Assembly (NCBI GenBank): GCA_964633205.1
Contig: CAZWFN010000140.1
Location: 1-16,340, forward strand
Source of the DNA: CAYVQE01 sp964633205
GTDB lineage: Bacteria; Myxococcota; B64-G9
Direction: 5' to 3'
DNA length: 16,340 bases
Shown here: positions 15,242-16,340 of the stretch, piece after piece
How the letters are laid out: each line of letters opens with the position of its first letter
How positions within the stretch are numbered: the stretch's first letter is position 1
Program-made: the position numbers and the translations under genes
The notes under the pieces: model-generated
Database searches by the model: none
The model's input: only the letters and a program-made list of their open reading frames with translations
What the model was told of the DNA's origin: nothing

Positions 15242-16340
<1,099 letters not shown>

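Overview
The window is GC-rich DNA from a bacterium that looks like a member of the Myxococcota or a close deltaproteobacterial relative. The grounds are the base composition, two large putative secreted lipoproteins with Cys-rich DADC or CGDDGCGG motifs common in that group, and a receiver-DUF4388-J-domain protein of a myxobacterial kind. This is inference from protein style; there is no rRNA or marker gene to place the organism. Two of the six main genes run off the ends of the window: a signalling protein at the left edge and aceE at the right edge.

Layout. (1) 1-4447, minus strand: a two-gene operon. A lipoprotein with 13 Cys-rich repeats is followed 7 bp later by a cytoplasmic protein with a degenerate receiver domain, a DUF4388 domain and a J-domain. 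(2) 4448-5124: a mostly non-coding stretch with a hairpin, a possible 57-residue minus-strand ORF, an AT-rich island and the remnant of an IS91-like transposase. (3) 5125-10163, plus strand: a tight three-gene operon. It encodes a GT4 glycosyltransferase fused to a second, helical glycosidase-like domain, then two different GH130-family proteins, one long (529 aa) and one short (356 aa). (4) 10164-10476: a cluster of small hairpins, a 15-bp direct repeat and a possible promoter. (5) 10477-14793, plus strand: a 1438-residue putative lipoprotein with three related beta-helix modules, an FN3-like domain and a helical TPR-like tail. (6) 14794-15241: no convincing gene. (7) 15242 to the right edge: the first 366 codons of aceE, the E1 component of pyruvate dehydrogenase.

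The most interesting unit is the GT4-GH130-GH130 operon. GH130 enzymes act on beta-mannosides, often by reversible phosphorolysis, and adjacent long and short GH130 phosphorylases for beta-1,2-mannan are known in other bacteria. A glycosyltransferase plus two such enzymes could make and mobilise an intracellular beta-mannan reserve or osmolyte, similar in logic to glycogen. That role is a hypothesis. Mobile-element debris upstream and structured repeats downstream suggest the operon sits in a region open to rearrangement.
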